Source: Prescottella soli
GTDB taxonomy: Bacteria > Actinomycetota > Actinomycetes > Mycobacteriales > Mycobacteriaceae
Assembly: GCF_040024445.1 (NCBI RefSeq)
Contig: NZ_CP157276.1
Span: 682,001-746,000, forward strand
Length of the DNA: 64,000 bases
Direction: 5' to 3'
Shown piece after piece: positions 1-8,032 of this stretch. Positions within the stretch are counted from its first letter, which is position 1; each line of letters starts with the position of its first letter. The notes beneath the pieces are model-generated. The model did not search any database and was not told the DNA's origin. It was given only the letters and a program-made list of their open reading frames with translations. The position numbers and the translations under genes are program-made.

Positions 1-863
1 CCCGGCTGGGCGTCGTCGCATGGATCGTCGCGATCGGCTCGGTCGGGGCATCCGCGGTCGCCGCGACGACCGTCGCCGTGGTCGACCTCGCCCGCTCGCC
101 CTCCAGACCGGGCACGTCACTGATGCATGCGTGCGAGCAGCTCGCGCGCATCCTCGTCGGGGAACACTCCGACCCCACCTCGCAGTACGCGGCCGCCGCG
201 CTCGTGACCGCCGCCGTCGCCGTCACTGCGCTCACGGGAGTCCGGCTCGCCCGGCACCTGTCCGCGAGCCGCCGCAGCACCCACGGCCACGCCCGCACCG
301 CCCGCCTCGTCGGCCGTCCGCTCGTGGGGCACGACGCCGTCGTGCTGGATGCGCCGCAACGCGCCGCCTACTGCGTCGCCGGCCGGCCGAATGCGATCGT
401 CGTGACCAGCGCGGCCCTCGACGCGCTCGACGACGGACAACTCGAAGCGGTTCTCGCGCACGAGCGCGCCCACCTCACCGGTCGGCACCCACAGGTGCTC
501 GCCGTCGTCCGGGCGCTCGCCGACACCGTCCCGCGATCGACGTTGTTGCGCACCGGCGCAACGGAAATCGCACGTCTGCTCGAGATGTGCGCCGACGATC
601 GGGCGATGCGGACCCACAGCCCGCGTGCCCTGCTGCGCGGACTGATCGCGCTCACCGGACCCGCCCCCTCCGCCGCACTCGGCGCCGGCAACGTCGCAGT
701 CCTCGACCGCGCCGGACGACTCGCATCTCCGCCGCGTGCACTCGACCGCGCGCGTACCCGCGCCCTCCTCACGGCCGCCATCGCGACGCTGGCCGGCCTT
801 CCGCTCGCGGCGGCGGCCCTCATGCTCGCCGGCCGAATGCTGTGCATCACCGCACTCGTGTGA
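1..863 (+). CDS. M56-family membrane metallopeptidase (BlaR1-like), 5' end outside window
   Basis: An integral-membrane zinc peptidase of the M56 group, the class that cleaves or signals to BlaI/CopY-type repressors. The reading frame is open from base 3, so the start lies upstream; about 286 residues are visible. The zinc site HERAH is encoded near 459-473, with a downstream acidic segment (LEMCADD) supplying the probable third ligand. Hydrophobic segments flank it: one at the truncated N-terminus, one around 190-245, and one at the very C-terminus (bases about 770-855). The partner repressor gene is usually just upstream and would be outside the window. The 18-bp dyad at 925-942, just downstream, fits such a repressor. 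Family assignment is firm; the signal it senses is unknown. Confidence 0.85.
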   Translation, partial: RLGVVAWIVAIGSVGASAVAATTVAVVDLARSPSRPGTSLMHACEQLARILVGEHSDPTSQYAAAALVTAAVAVTALTGVRLARHLSASRRSTHGHARTARLVGRPLVGHDAVVLDAPQRAAYCVAGRPNAIVVTSAALDALDDGQLEAVLAHERAHLTGRHPQVLAVVRALADTVPRSTLLRTGATEIARLLEMCADDRAMRTHSPRALLRGLIALTGPAPSAALGAGNVAVLDRAGRLASPPRALDRARTRALLTAAIATLAGLPLAAAALMLAGRMLCITALV

Positions 864-924
864 ACCGCTCGTGACCGGGCACTCCGGGACGACGCGGACA
901 CCTTCGAACCGAATCTACTAACCT

Positions 925-942
925 ACTACGTAGATACGTAGT
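925..942. promoter_or_regulatory. Perfect 8-2-8 inverted repeat, candidate BlaI/CopY-type operator
   Basis: Reads ACTACGTA-GA-TACGTAGT, a perfect dyad with 8-base arms and a 2-base centre. It lies between the M56 peptidase stop and the lipoprotein start at 992, about 50 bases upstream of that start, where it could block a promoter. TAC/GTA-rich dyads are typical of BlaI/CopY winged-helix repressors. The repressor itself is not in the window, so the pairing is inferred. Confidence 0.6.
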
Positions 943-991
943 TTCTCGGCGCCGGCACGAGCGCGCCCACCCCGAAAGACGAGAGAACCCG

Positions 992-1825
992 ATGCCCCGA
1001 TTCCGTAGTGCCGCAATGCCCGTCATCGCCGCTGCCGCGCTGGTGGTCGGCGGCTGCGCGAGCGAGACGCAGTCCGAGGCGGAGGTCACGACGCCGCCGA
1101 TCGATCCGCGCCGCGCGACGATCTCACTCACCCCCGAACTCGACCACCTGCACGGCCTGCACGTCGACGCCGACGGAGTGGTCCTGGCCGGGACGCACTC
1201 GGGCCTGCTCGCACTCGCCCGGTCCGGGAACACCACCCGTGTGGGCACGTCCGACGACGACCTGATGGGGCTCACCGGCGTGTCGGGCACCGACACGCTG
1301 TTCTCGTCCGGCCATCCCGGCCCGTCGAGCGAAGCACCCGACCCGCTGGGGCTGGCCCGCAGCTCTGACGGCGGCGTGACGTGGGAGCCGCGCTCGCTCG
1401 TCGGCGAGGTCGACTTCCACGCCCTCGCCACGGACGGCGAGATCCTCGTCGGGTTCGACACGTCGTCGGGACTGCGGGTCTCCACCGACGACGGCTCCAC
1501 CTGGGCACCCGGCGCGGAACTGGCCGCGTCGGCGTTGGCGGTCAACGACGTCGGGGTGTGGGCGACCGGCCCCGACGGACTCCTCGTCAGTACCGACGAC
1601 GCGGCGACGTTCACGCCCGTTGCCGGCGCGCCACGCCTGGGTCTGATCGCCGCCGGCCGCGACGGGTCGCTGTGGGGCATCGACGTAGACGGCAATGCGT
1701 GGCGAAGCCGCGACGGCCGCGCGTGGGAGGAGTTCACCCGCGTCGGCGCAGTCGAGGCGCTGACCGCGCTCGACTACGAGACCGCCTACGCAGCCACCGC
1801 CCAGGAACTGCACACGCTGCGCTGA
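992..1825 (+). CDS. Secreted lipoprotein with sialidase/photosystem-assembly-like beta-propeller (F510_1955-like)
   Basis: A 277-residue exported protein. The N-terminus has a basic start, a hydrophobic run and a lipobox ending GGC at Cys 19, so it should be a lipid-anchored surface protein. The mature part carries repeated short blades with S-x-D-x-G-x-T-W type Asp-box motifs (SSDGGVTW, STDDGSTW, STDDAATF, SRDGRAWEE), as in sialidase-like and Ycf48-like propellers. An HLHGL motif near residue 52 is typical of the F510_1955 glycosylhydrolase-like family; no hydrolase activity can be read from the sequence. GAGAG upstream supports the ATG. The dyad at 925-942 and the M56 gene suggest induction by a BlaI/M56-type switch. 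Confidence 0.75.
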   Translation: MPRFRSAAMPVIAAAALVVGGCASETQSEAEVTTPPIDPRRATISLTPELDHLHGLHVDADGVVLAGTHSGLLALARSGNTTRVGTSDDDLMGLTGVSGTDTLFSSGHPGPSSEAPDPLGLARSSDGGVTWEPRSLVGEVDFHALATDGEILVGFDTSSGLRVSTDDGSTWAPGAELAASALAVNDVGVWATGPDGLLVSTDDAATFTPVAGAPRLGLIAAGRDGSLWGIDVDGNAWRSRDGRAWEEFTRVGAVEALTALDYETAYAATAQELHTLR

Positions 1826-1845
1826 CCGATCCCCGCCCGCACGCC

Positions 1846-2265
1846 CTACGGAACGTAGAAGACCGCGAAGCCCGGGGTGATCGTTCCTGCCGCGGACATG
1901 ACGGACACGACGACCTGCCCGGTGCCCGTGTCCAGGGCAGCCTCGGCCGGGACTCCGCCGAGCCCGTCCGACAGTCGGGCGGCGCCGGACGCCCCGGTCG
2001 ACAGGTTCAGCCAGCGCACCTCGGACGAGAGCAGGCATCCCCACCGGCCTTCCTTGCCGCCGGTGATCGTCGCCGTGCCGGGCTGTTCGCCCACCACGGC
2101 CGTACAACGGACTGCGGGGGCGTCGAAGCTGCCGTTCGGGTTCCCGAACGGCGCCGGATCGATCTGGAACGGAACGGTCACCGCCGCGGAAGCGACGGCC
2201 ACCGGCGCCAGGACCGAACCGGCCACGACAGCCGCGCAGACGGCCAGTCGGCGAACGACATTCAT
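1846..2265 (-). CDS. Small secreted protein of unknown function (paralogue of 61189-61623)
   Basis: A 139-residue protein with a signal peptide (basic N-terminus, hydrophobic core, AxA cleavage near residue 27) and a beta-rich, cysteine-containing mature part of about 110 residues. I do not recognise a function. It resembles the secreted protein at 61189-61623: both have L-x-TGASG in the middle and end in F-x-VP. The ATG at 2265 is preferred over the in-frame GTG at 2268 because AGGAGG lies 8 bases upstream of it. It follows the TetR stop by 32 bases on the same strand, so it may be the last gene of the exporter/TetR transcript. Confidence 0.7.
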   Translation of the reverse strand: MNVVRRLAVCAAVVAGSVLAPVAVASAAVTVPFQIDPAPFGNPNGSFDAPAVRCTAVVGEQPGTATITGGKEGRWGCLLSSEVRWLNLSTGASGAARLSDGLGGVPAEAALDTGTGQVVVSVMSAAGTITPGFAVFYVP

Positions 2266-2297
2266 CACGGCGACCTCCTATAGTCCGACGACGGCCG

Positions 2298-2867
2298 CTA
2301 CGGTGTCGCGATCCCGTCGATGATCGATTGGACCACGGCGCCGTACCGCCGGACGAGGTTCTCGGTGTCGATCGCCTCGGCCGGCAGCAGCCCGACCGTA
2401 CGGATACCGCTCGCCAGACCGAGCAGGACCGCGACGACCATCTGCGTGGGCAACTTGTCGTCGGACGTGTCGCCGATCTTGCCCGCGATCCCGCGGATGT
2501 ACCGCTCCCGCGCGTCGGCCTGCGCGGACTCCCGGTCGGGCGCCTCGTGGATCAGCAGGGGCATCATCACCCACGGCTCCGACTCGTCGGCGTCACGCCG
2601 TTCGACGATGTTGCGCACCAGGCGGTAGCCCGGCGCCTCGTCCTCGCAGACGTGCGGATCGTCGGCCGCCGACGGCAGCGTCGGCGCCGCGGCCTTGTAC
2701 AACTCGGCCTTGCTCCCCATCATCTTCATCACCATCGCCGGCGAGTAGCCGGCCAGTTCCGCGACGTCCTTGATCGTCGTCGCCGTGTAACCGCGCTCGG
2801 CGAACAGCCGACGGGCGGCGTCGATGATGTTGTCCCGCGTGGACTTTCCGCTCACTGCGCCCACCAT
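2298..2867 (-). CDS. TetR-family transcriptional regulator
   Basis: A 189-residue one-domain regulator. The N-terminal helix-turn-helix (residues about 10-55: AARRLFAERGY, then TTIKDVAELAG) is typical TetR; the Tyr-Phe-Lys stretch that usually ends the domain is replaced by a GSKAELYKA variant. The C-terminal ligand and dimer domain is unassigned. The start codon lies two bases after the stop of the MFS gene, so it is probably cotranscribed and translationally coupled. Twin dyads in front of the MFS gene (4421-4458) are its likely operator, giving substrate-induced autoregulation. Confidence 0.88.
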   Translation of the reverse strand: MVGAVSGKSTRDNIIDAARRLFAERGYTATTIKDVAELAGYSPAMVMKMMGSKAELYKAAAPTLPSAADDPHVCEDEAPGYRLVRNIVERRDADESEPWVMMPLLIHEAPDRESAQADARERYIRGIAGKIGDTSDDKLPTQMVVAVLLGLASGIRTVGLLPAEAIDTENLVRRYGAVVQSIIDGIATP

Positions 2868-2869
2868 AG

Positions 2870-4354
2870 TCACGACGCGGTCTCGACCCGGGCCTCGGCC
2901 GCGGTCTCGACCACGGTCGACACCCGGACCGACCGCGACATCCGCGGAATGAACCATGCGACGGCGGCCGCGAGCAGGGCCATGCCGCACGCGACCGCGA
3001 ACACCGTCCGGAACGCGTCGAGCGTCGGCAGGTGCACGCCCGCGATATCTATCGTCATCGCGGTCAGGACGGCGGTCACCACGGCACTCGACGTCGAGGT
3101 ACCGATCGACCGCAGCAGCGAGTTGAGCCCGTTCGACGCGGCGGTCTCGGTGATGGGCACCGACTGCATGATCAGGATCGGCATGGCCGAGTAGGTGATC
3201 GCGGTACCGACGTTGACCACCATCGCGCCGAGGATGATCAGCGCGATCGACCCGTTGAACGAGAACCGGATGACGTACGCGGCCGCCAGGATGAGCGCGC
3301 CGGTGATGAGCGTGATGCGCGCGCCGAAACGAGTGGTGATCTTCGCCGACAGCGGTGAGAAGACGACCATCGACAGCCCCGCGGGCACCATGCACAGCCC
3401 GGCGGTCAGCACGCTGAGCTCGAATCCGTAGCCGGTGCTCTTGGGCATCTGCAACTGCTGCGTGGTCGCGAGCATGTTCGCGAACATCGCGAATCCGACG
3501 ATCATCGACGCGATGTTCGTCAGCAGGACCGGACGCCGCGCCGAGGTGCGCAGATTCACCATGGGGTCGGTGACCCTCAGCTGGTAGGGAATCCAGATCG
3601 CGAGCACCACCGCCGCGAGCACGAAGCACCCGACGGTGCGCCCGCTGCCCCAGCCCCACGACCCGCCCTTCGAGATGCCCAGCAGCAGTGCGGTGAGCGC
3701 GACGGACAGGATGATCGCACCGAGGAAGTCGAAACGCCCCGGTGTGCGGACCTTCGATTCCGGGACCACGAGGGCGACCGCCGTGAGCAGCAGGGCGCCG
3801 GCCGCCGCCGAGATCCAGAAGATCGCGTGCCACCCGAGGTGGGCGTAGATGACGCCGGCGAGCGGCAGCCCCAAGGCGCTGCCCATACCGAGTGTCGCGC
3901 TCATCAGCGCGGTCGCCGCCGGAACCTTCTCCCGCGGCAGCTCGTCACGCAGGATTCCGATTCCCACCGCGATGAGCGACGACGCGAACCCCTGCATGCC
4001 GCGCCCGATGAGCACAGTCACGAAGGTGCCGCCGATCGCGGCGAGCAGCGAGCCGCTCACCATCACCGTCATCGACACGAGCATCATCCGCTTCTTGCCG
4101 ACCATGTCCGCGAGGCGCGAGACGATCGGGGTGGCCACCGCCGCGGTGAGCAGCGTGATCGTGACCAGCCAGAACGCGTTGTCGGCACTGATGTCGAGGA
4201 TGTGGCGCAGGTCCGGAAGCAGCGGGACCACCAGCGTCTGCTGCAGCGAGACGAGTGTTCCGCAGAGACACAGCACCGCGGTGATCAGGGCACTGGACCG
4301 ACTCGGACCGGCCTGCTCCCGAGGAAGAGCGGTGGTGCTGGGGCGTGCTGCCAA
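2870..4354 (-). CDS. MFS drug/metabolite exporter, DHA2-like (14 TMS)
   Basis: A 494-residue permease of the DHA2 (EmrB/QacA-like) branch by length and by the number of hydrophobic segments. Motif A appears as RLADMVGKKRMM after TM2, and a G-x8-G-x3-GP/G-rich TM5 segment is present. It probably exports a toxic or metabolic compound by proton antiport. The start is a TTG with GGAG eight bases upstream; no in-frame ATG or GTG fits better. It heads an array with the TetR gene two bases downstream, and the twin dyads 70-100 bases upstream suggest repression by that TetR. Substrate unknown. Confidence 0.85.
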   Translation of the reverse strand: MAARPSTTALPREQAGPSRSSALITAVLCLCGTLVSLQQTLVVPLLPDLRHILDISADNAFWLVTITLLTAAVATPIVSRLADMVGKKRMMLVSMTVMVSGSLLAAIGGTFVTVLIGRGMQGFASSLIAVGIGILRDELPREKVPAATALMSATLGMGSALGLPLAGVIYAHLGWHAIFWISAAAGALLLTAVALVVPESKVRTPGRFDFLGAIILSVALTALLLGISKGGSWGWGSGRTVGCFVLAAVVLAIWIPYQLRVTDPMVNLRTSARRPVLLTNIASMIVGFAMFANMLATTQQLQMPKSTGYGFELSVLTAGLCMVPAGLSMVVFSPLSAKITTRFGARITLITGALILAAAYVIRFSFNGSIALIILGAMVVNVGTAITYSAMPILIMQSVPITETAASNGLNSLLRSIGTSTSSAVVTAVLTAMTIDIAGVHLPTLDAFRTVFAVACGMALLAAAVAWFIPRMSRSVRVSTVVETAAEARVETAS

Positions 4355-4420
4355 TGGATCATCTCCGAACGTGCGGGCGCGGCGGCCGGCCGTCGACGGA
4401 CGGCCTCCGGAACAACCACG

Positions 4421-4458
4421 GTGAATGGGCGTTCACCGTGGAGTGAACACCCATTCAC
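4421..4458. promoter_or_regulatory. Twin GTGAA-N6-TTCAC dyads in front of the exporter gene (candidate TetR operator)
   Basis: Two 16-base sites, 4421-4436 and 4443-4458, each read GTGAA-N6-TTCAC. They are 22 bases apart start to start (about two helical turns) and are themselves inverted relative to each other, so 4419-4460 can form a 17-bp stem with one mismatch. The paired-site layout fits cooperative TetR binding upstream of the TTG at 4354. A terminator for the gene ending at 4509 is the alternative reading. Confidence 0.6.
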
Positions 4459-4508
4459 CGCGCGCGGGCAAATCGCCGTCCCACTCCCAGGGAGATGTGA
4501 TCGAGTCG

Positions 4509-6491
4509 TCAGCGGCGCGTGAACTCGCCCGCGTCGGCCCACCGGCGGCGCTCGTCGGCGAACGCGAGTGCCTGCGTTGCCCGGAACGCCCCGATCGACG
4601 CCTCGTTGTCCGCGAGGAACTCCTCGTGGTCCGCCAACGAGAAGCTGCCGTCGGCGATCTCGATCCCGCCGGGCCCGCGGCCGGCCGCGAGATCGGCCCG
4701 CAGCTCGAGCAGTTCGTCCGGCTCCACCGGGTACCAGGAAATCCGATCGAAGCAGCGCAACAGCCACGGCGTCCCGTCCTCGAACGGCCCCGACGACTGC
4801 GGATGGCGGTGGTTCCACACCTGCGTCGTGCGGCCGACGAACTGGTAGCCGCCCGGCCCCTCCATGCCGTAGATGCACAGGTACGCGCCGCCGATGCCCA
4901 CCGCGTTCTCCGGCGTCCAGGTGCGGGCCGGGTTGTACTTGGTGGTCACCAGGCGGTGCCGCGGGTCGAGCGGGGTGGCCACCGGCGCACCCAGGTAGAC
5001 ATCGCCCAACCCGAGGACCATGTAGTCGGCACCGAAGACCGTGTCGAAGACGTCGTTCACCGAGTCCAGGCCGTTCATCCGGCGGATGAACTCGATGTTC
5101 CACGGGCACCACGGCGCGTCGGCGCGGACACCGTGCATGTACCGCGCGATGGCCTCGCGGGTGGCCGGGTCGTCCCACGACAGCGGCATCCGCACCGTCC
5201 GGCTGGGCACCACCAGTTCGTTCGCGGCGGGTATTCCGTCCTCGGCCTCGGCGAGGAGCCCGAGCAGCGTCGGCACCGGCAGGACGTCGGGGTCGACCCG
5301 CACCTGCAACGACCGGACGCCGGGCGTCAGGTCGAGCAGACCGTCGGGCCGCTCCGCGGCGAGCCGCCGGTGCAGTGCGTGCACGCGGGCCCGCAGCGCC
5401 AGGTCGAGGGTCATGTCGCCGTACTCGACGAGGACGTTGTCGTCACCCGAGCGGCGATAGGTGACCGCGGTGTCCCCGTCCCGGCGGGCGATGACGCCGT
5501 CGTCGCCGTCTCCGCCGGTCGAGAGCACCGCCGGGAGCGACGCGCGCCGTCCCGTCCCGAGCTCACGCTTCGACGCCGCCCGCGCGGACCGCACCGGCAC
5601 GAACCGCACCGTGTTGCCGGGCGCGAGCTGACCGAGCTTCCACCGGTCGGAGGCGACGACCGTCACCGGACACACGAACCCACCGAGGCTGGGCCCGTCG
5701 GGTCCCAGCAGGATCGGGGTGTCGCCCGTGAAGTCCAGCGCGCCGACCGAGTACGCGTTGTCGTGGATGTTCGACGGATGCAGCCCCGCCTCGCCGCCGT
5801 CGGGACGGGCCCAGTCCGGTCTGGGGCCGGTGAGCCGCACGCCGGTGCGGTCGGAGTTGAAGTGCACCTCGTAGTCGGTGCGGTTCAGCGTGTCGATGTC
5901 GGTGCGGGTGAAGAACTCCGGGGCGCCGTGCGGACCCTCGGTCACCGCGATCTCCCAGCGGTCCGACAGCGCCGGAACCGCGTCGGACGGGACCGGTCCC
6001 GCCACCGCCGGTGCGTCACCGAGCGCCAGCACGTCACCCTCACGGAGGGCGCGCCCGTCGAGGCCGCCGAATCGACCGAGCGTGAACGTCGAAGCGCTGC
6101 CGAGGAACTCGGGGACGTCGAGTCCGCCCGCGACGAGCACGTAGATCCGCAGCCCCGGGCCCGACACCGCGCCGACGTCGAGCGCTCCCCCGGCGGGGAC
6201 GCGGACCGGGCGCCACTGCGGGACGACGGCGCCGTCGACGGTGACCCGGGTGGGTGCCCCGGTGACGCACACGGCGGTGGGCCCGTCGAAGCGCAGCGCC
6301 GGTCCGGCCATGAGGGCCTCGAATCCCGCCGCGCCCTCCGGGTTTCCGAGGGCGACGTTGCCGAGGCGGAACGACAGGTCGTCCATCGGCCCCGACGGCG
6401 GCACCCCGATCTGCCAGTACCCGGTCCGGCCCGGGTAGTCCTGGACGGTGGTGGCCATGCCCGGGCGCAGGACGGTGCACTTGGCGGTCAC
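4509..6491 (-). CDS. Urea/guanidine-carboxylase-like carboxyltransferase (KipA-KipI fusion without BC or BCCP domains)
   Basis: A 660-residue protein matching only the carboxyltransferase half of urea carboxylase: an AHS2/KipA-like domain at about 1-320 (starting [16 protein letters not shown], with SGPMD), then an AHS1/KipI-like domain at about 380-600. It ends just where the biotin carrier domain normally begins, and the roughly 600-residue ATP-grasp biotin carboxylase is absent from the N-terminus. No BCCP is encoded in the 150 bases downstream. The GTG start overlaps the upstream stop (GTGA), with GGGAGG 7 bases before it. The two DUF1989 neighbours point to urea or guanidine chemistry; a 5-oxoprolinase-like, biotin-free reaction is the alternative. 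Confidence 0.75.
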   Translation of the reverse strand: MTAKCTVLRPGMATTVQDYPGRTGYWQIGVPPSGPMDDLSFRLGNVALGNPEGAAGFEALMAGPALRFDGPTAVCVTGAPTRVTVDGAVVPQWRPVRVPAGGALDVGAVSGPGLRIYVLVAGGLDVPEFLGSASTFTLGRFGGLDGRALREGDVLALGDAPAVAGPVPSDAVPALSDRWEIAVTEGPHGAPEFFTRTDIDTLNRTDYEVHFNSDRTGVRLTGPRPDWARPDGGEAGLHPSNIHDNAYSVGALDFTGDTPILLGPDGPSLGGFVCPVTVVASDRWKLGQLAPGNTVRFVPVRSARAASKRELGTGRRASLPAVLSTGGDGDDGVIARRDGDTAVTYRRSGDDNVLVEYGDMTLDLALRARVHALHRRLAAERPDGLLDLTPGVRSLQVRVDPDVLPVPTLLGLLAEAEDGIPAANELVVPSRTVRMPLSWDDPATREAIARYMHGVRADAPWCPWNIEFIRRMNGLDSVNDVFDTVFGADYMVLGLGDVYLGAPVATPLDPRHRLVTTKYNPARTWTPENAVGIGGAYLCIYGMEGPGGYQFVGRTTQVWNHRHPQSSGPFEDGTPWLLRCFDRISWYPVEPDELLELRADLAAGRGPGGIEIADGSFSLADHEEFLADNEASIGAFRATQALAFADERRRWADAGEFTRR

Positions 6492-7153
6492 GGTCGCACC
6501 TCCCTCGGCCGGGTGACGATCATGCGGACGGCGGTGGGGTCGAAGCCGTTGCACGGGTTGTTGATCTGCGGGCAGTTCGACACCAGCACCAGTGCATCGA
6601 CTTCGGCGCGCAGCGCCAGCCGCTTGCCCGGTGCGGACAGCCCGTCGACGATGCCGAGCGCGCCGTCCGGGTCGACGGGGACGTTCATGAAGAAGTTGAT
6701 GTTCGAGACCAGATCACGCTTGCCGAGACCCCAGCGCGCGCCCTCGGCCAGGAAGTTCTCCACGCACGCGTGCTGGTGCCTGGTGTGGTGCCCGTACCGC
6801 AGCGTGTTCGATTCCTGCGAGCAGGCGCCGCCGACGGTGTCGTGGTTGCCGACCTCGTCGGCGACGATCGTCATGAGCGGGTCACCGTCGTCGCAGCGCA
6901 GCACGCTGCCGGTGGTCAGGAACAGGTTGCGCTGCCCCACGACCGTCGCGGCCGTGGAGTAGCGCCGGGAGTGGTCGCCGGCGGCGTAGATCAGCGTGTC
7001 GACGGCCTGGTTGCCGCACAGATCCACGATGGTCAGGACGTCGCCGGCGGCGACGACCGCAGACCAGGGGCCGCGCGGGGCCACGGTCTCGTCGAGGACG
7101 ACCTCGCCCGAGACGAGGGCCGGGTCGTGGGCGGCGGGAGGCAGGGTGGTCAT
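6488..7153 (-). CDS. Urea-amidolyase-associated protein 2 (DUF1989; carboxyguanidine-deiminase-like subunit)
   Basis: A 221-residue DUF1989 protein. In guanidine-using bacteria the paired DUF1989 proteins (UAAP1/UAAP2, CgdA/CgdB) form carboxyguanidine deiminase, acting between guanidine carboxylase and allophanate hydrolase. Visible family features are the [12 protein letters not shown] segment, the [13 protein letters not shown] metal or catalytic region, and [12 protein letters not shown]. It overlaps UAAP1 by ATGA and the carboxyltransferase gene by GTGA, so the three should be made in fixed ratio. An allophanate hydrolase gene is not in the window, so the complete pathway cannot be confirmed. 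Confidence 0.8.
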   Translation of the reverse strand: MTTLPPAAHDPALVSGEVVLDETVAPRGPWSAVVAAGDVLTIVDLCGNQAVDTLIYAAGDHSRRYSTAATVVGQRNLFLTTGSVLRCDDGDPLMTIVADEVGNHDTVGGACSQESNTLRYGHHTRHQHACVENFLAEGARWGLGKRDLVSNINFFMNVPVDPDGALGIVDGLSAPGKRLALRAEVDALVLVSNCPQINNPCNGFDPTAVRMIVTRPREVRP

Positions 7154-8031
7154 CGCGCATCCTTTCCTTCGAGCAGTGCGGCGCCGTGCAACGCGGCCCA
7201 GGCGTCCTCGGTGTTGAGGACGGCCCGGCGGTACTCGGGATCGCCGGCGGGGAGAGTGTCGAGTTCGTCGGGCGCGGACCACGCGAGCACCTCGAGCGAG
7301 GTCGTCGCGAAGTCCGGGGCCGGGTCGAGTGGGTGGGCGGTGTTGGCGATCAGCACGATCACCGGCAGGTGCAGCAGCAGGTCCACGTACACGCCCGCTC
7401 CGGCGGTTCCGGTGCTGGTCAGAGCCCCGTCCGGCGCGACCCGTACGCCGTGGAAGAACGACGGCGACGGCGGCAGGTCCCGCGGCTGCAGGTCGTGCTT
7501 CGCGCCGGCAACGGTGAACAGCGCACGGCCTGCGGGCGACGCCGAGTGCGGTGCCCCGGCCCCGTACTTCTCCAGGTTCGCGGCCACACTCGTGGTCCCG
7601 CACAGCGCGTCGTGGTGACCCGAGGTGTCGGCGACGACGGTGGCCAGGACGCGGCCGGCGTCGGAGAGCAGCGGGTGCCCGATGCCCAGATAGGCCTGCC
7701 AGGGGACCTTGACGGTGTCGGCGACGTTGAGGCGCTCCCACGGCGCGTCGGCGCGGTGCAGAAGCAGGTTCGCGCACGCGTTGCCGTCCAGGTCGCGCAG
7801 CCGCAGTCGGGTGCCACGGTCCAGCACCTTCGAGGTGTAGCGGCCGCCGGGAACCGTTTCTGCCCAGACGAGCCGGTCGGCGACGACGCCCGCAGGCGGG
7901 GTCGGCCAGGTTGCGGCGGGTACCACCGGCATCGCGTCGGTTCCTGTTCCTGCCTGCGCCCGGGCATGCGCTCGGGCGGTCCCGGTCGTGGAGGTGTCGG
8001 TCGACGGGTCGGCCAGCTTGCTGGTGGTCAC
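7150..8031 (-). CDS. Urea-amidolyase-associated protein 1 (DUF1989; carboxyguanidine-deiminase-like subunit)
   Basis: A 293-residue DUF1989 protein, partner of the gene at 6488-7153. Conserved features are LRDLDGNACANLLLH, DTSGHHDALCG and a second His/Asp-rich stretch. The GTG at 8031 is chosen: it follows the permease stop by one base and has GGAG six bases upstream. A longer frame reading back into the permease gene has no ribosome site. The N-terminal 40 residues are Thr/Ala-rich and unlike the family. It probably forms a hetero-oligomer with UAAP2 in the cytoplasm; the exact substrate (carboxyguanidine or a related ureido compound) is inferred from known relatives. Confidence 0.8.
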   Translation of the reverse strand: MTTSKLADPSTDTSTTGTARAHARAQAGTGTDAMPVVPAATWPTPPAGVVADRLVWAETVPGGRYTSKVLDRGTRLRLRDLDGNACANLLLHRADAPWERLNVADTVKVPWQAYLGIGHPLLSDAGRVLATVVADTSGHHDALCGTTSVAANLEKYGAGAPHSASPAGRALFTVAGAKHDLQPRDLPPSPSFFHGVRVAPDGALTSTGTAGAGVYVDLLLHLPVIVLIANTAHPLDPAPDFATTSLEVLAWSAPDELDTLPAGDPEYRRAVLNTEDAWAALHGAALLEGKDAR

Positions 8032-8032
8032 A

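Noticed and set aside
1846-1858. CTACG-N3-CGTAG, similar to the half-sites of the 925-942 dyad
   Set aside because: It encodes the last residues and stop of the secreted protein and lies in no promoter; arms of 5 bases occur by chance.
2868-3833. N-terminal extension of the TetR gene through the MFS gene
   Set aside because: Arg/Asp-rich shadow frame inside a clear transporter gene; the ATG at 2867 gives a complete TetR protein.
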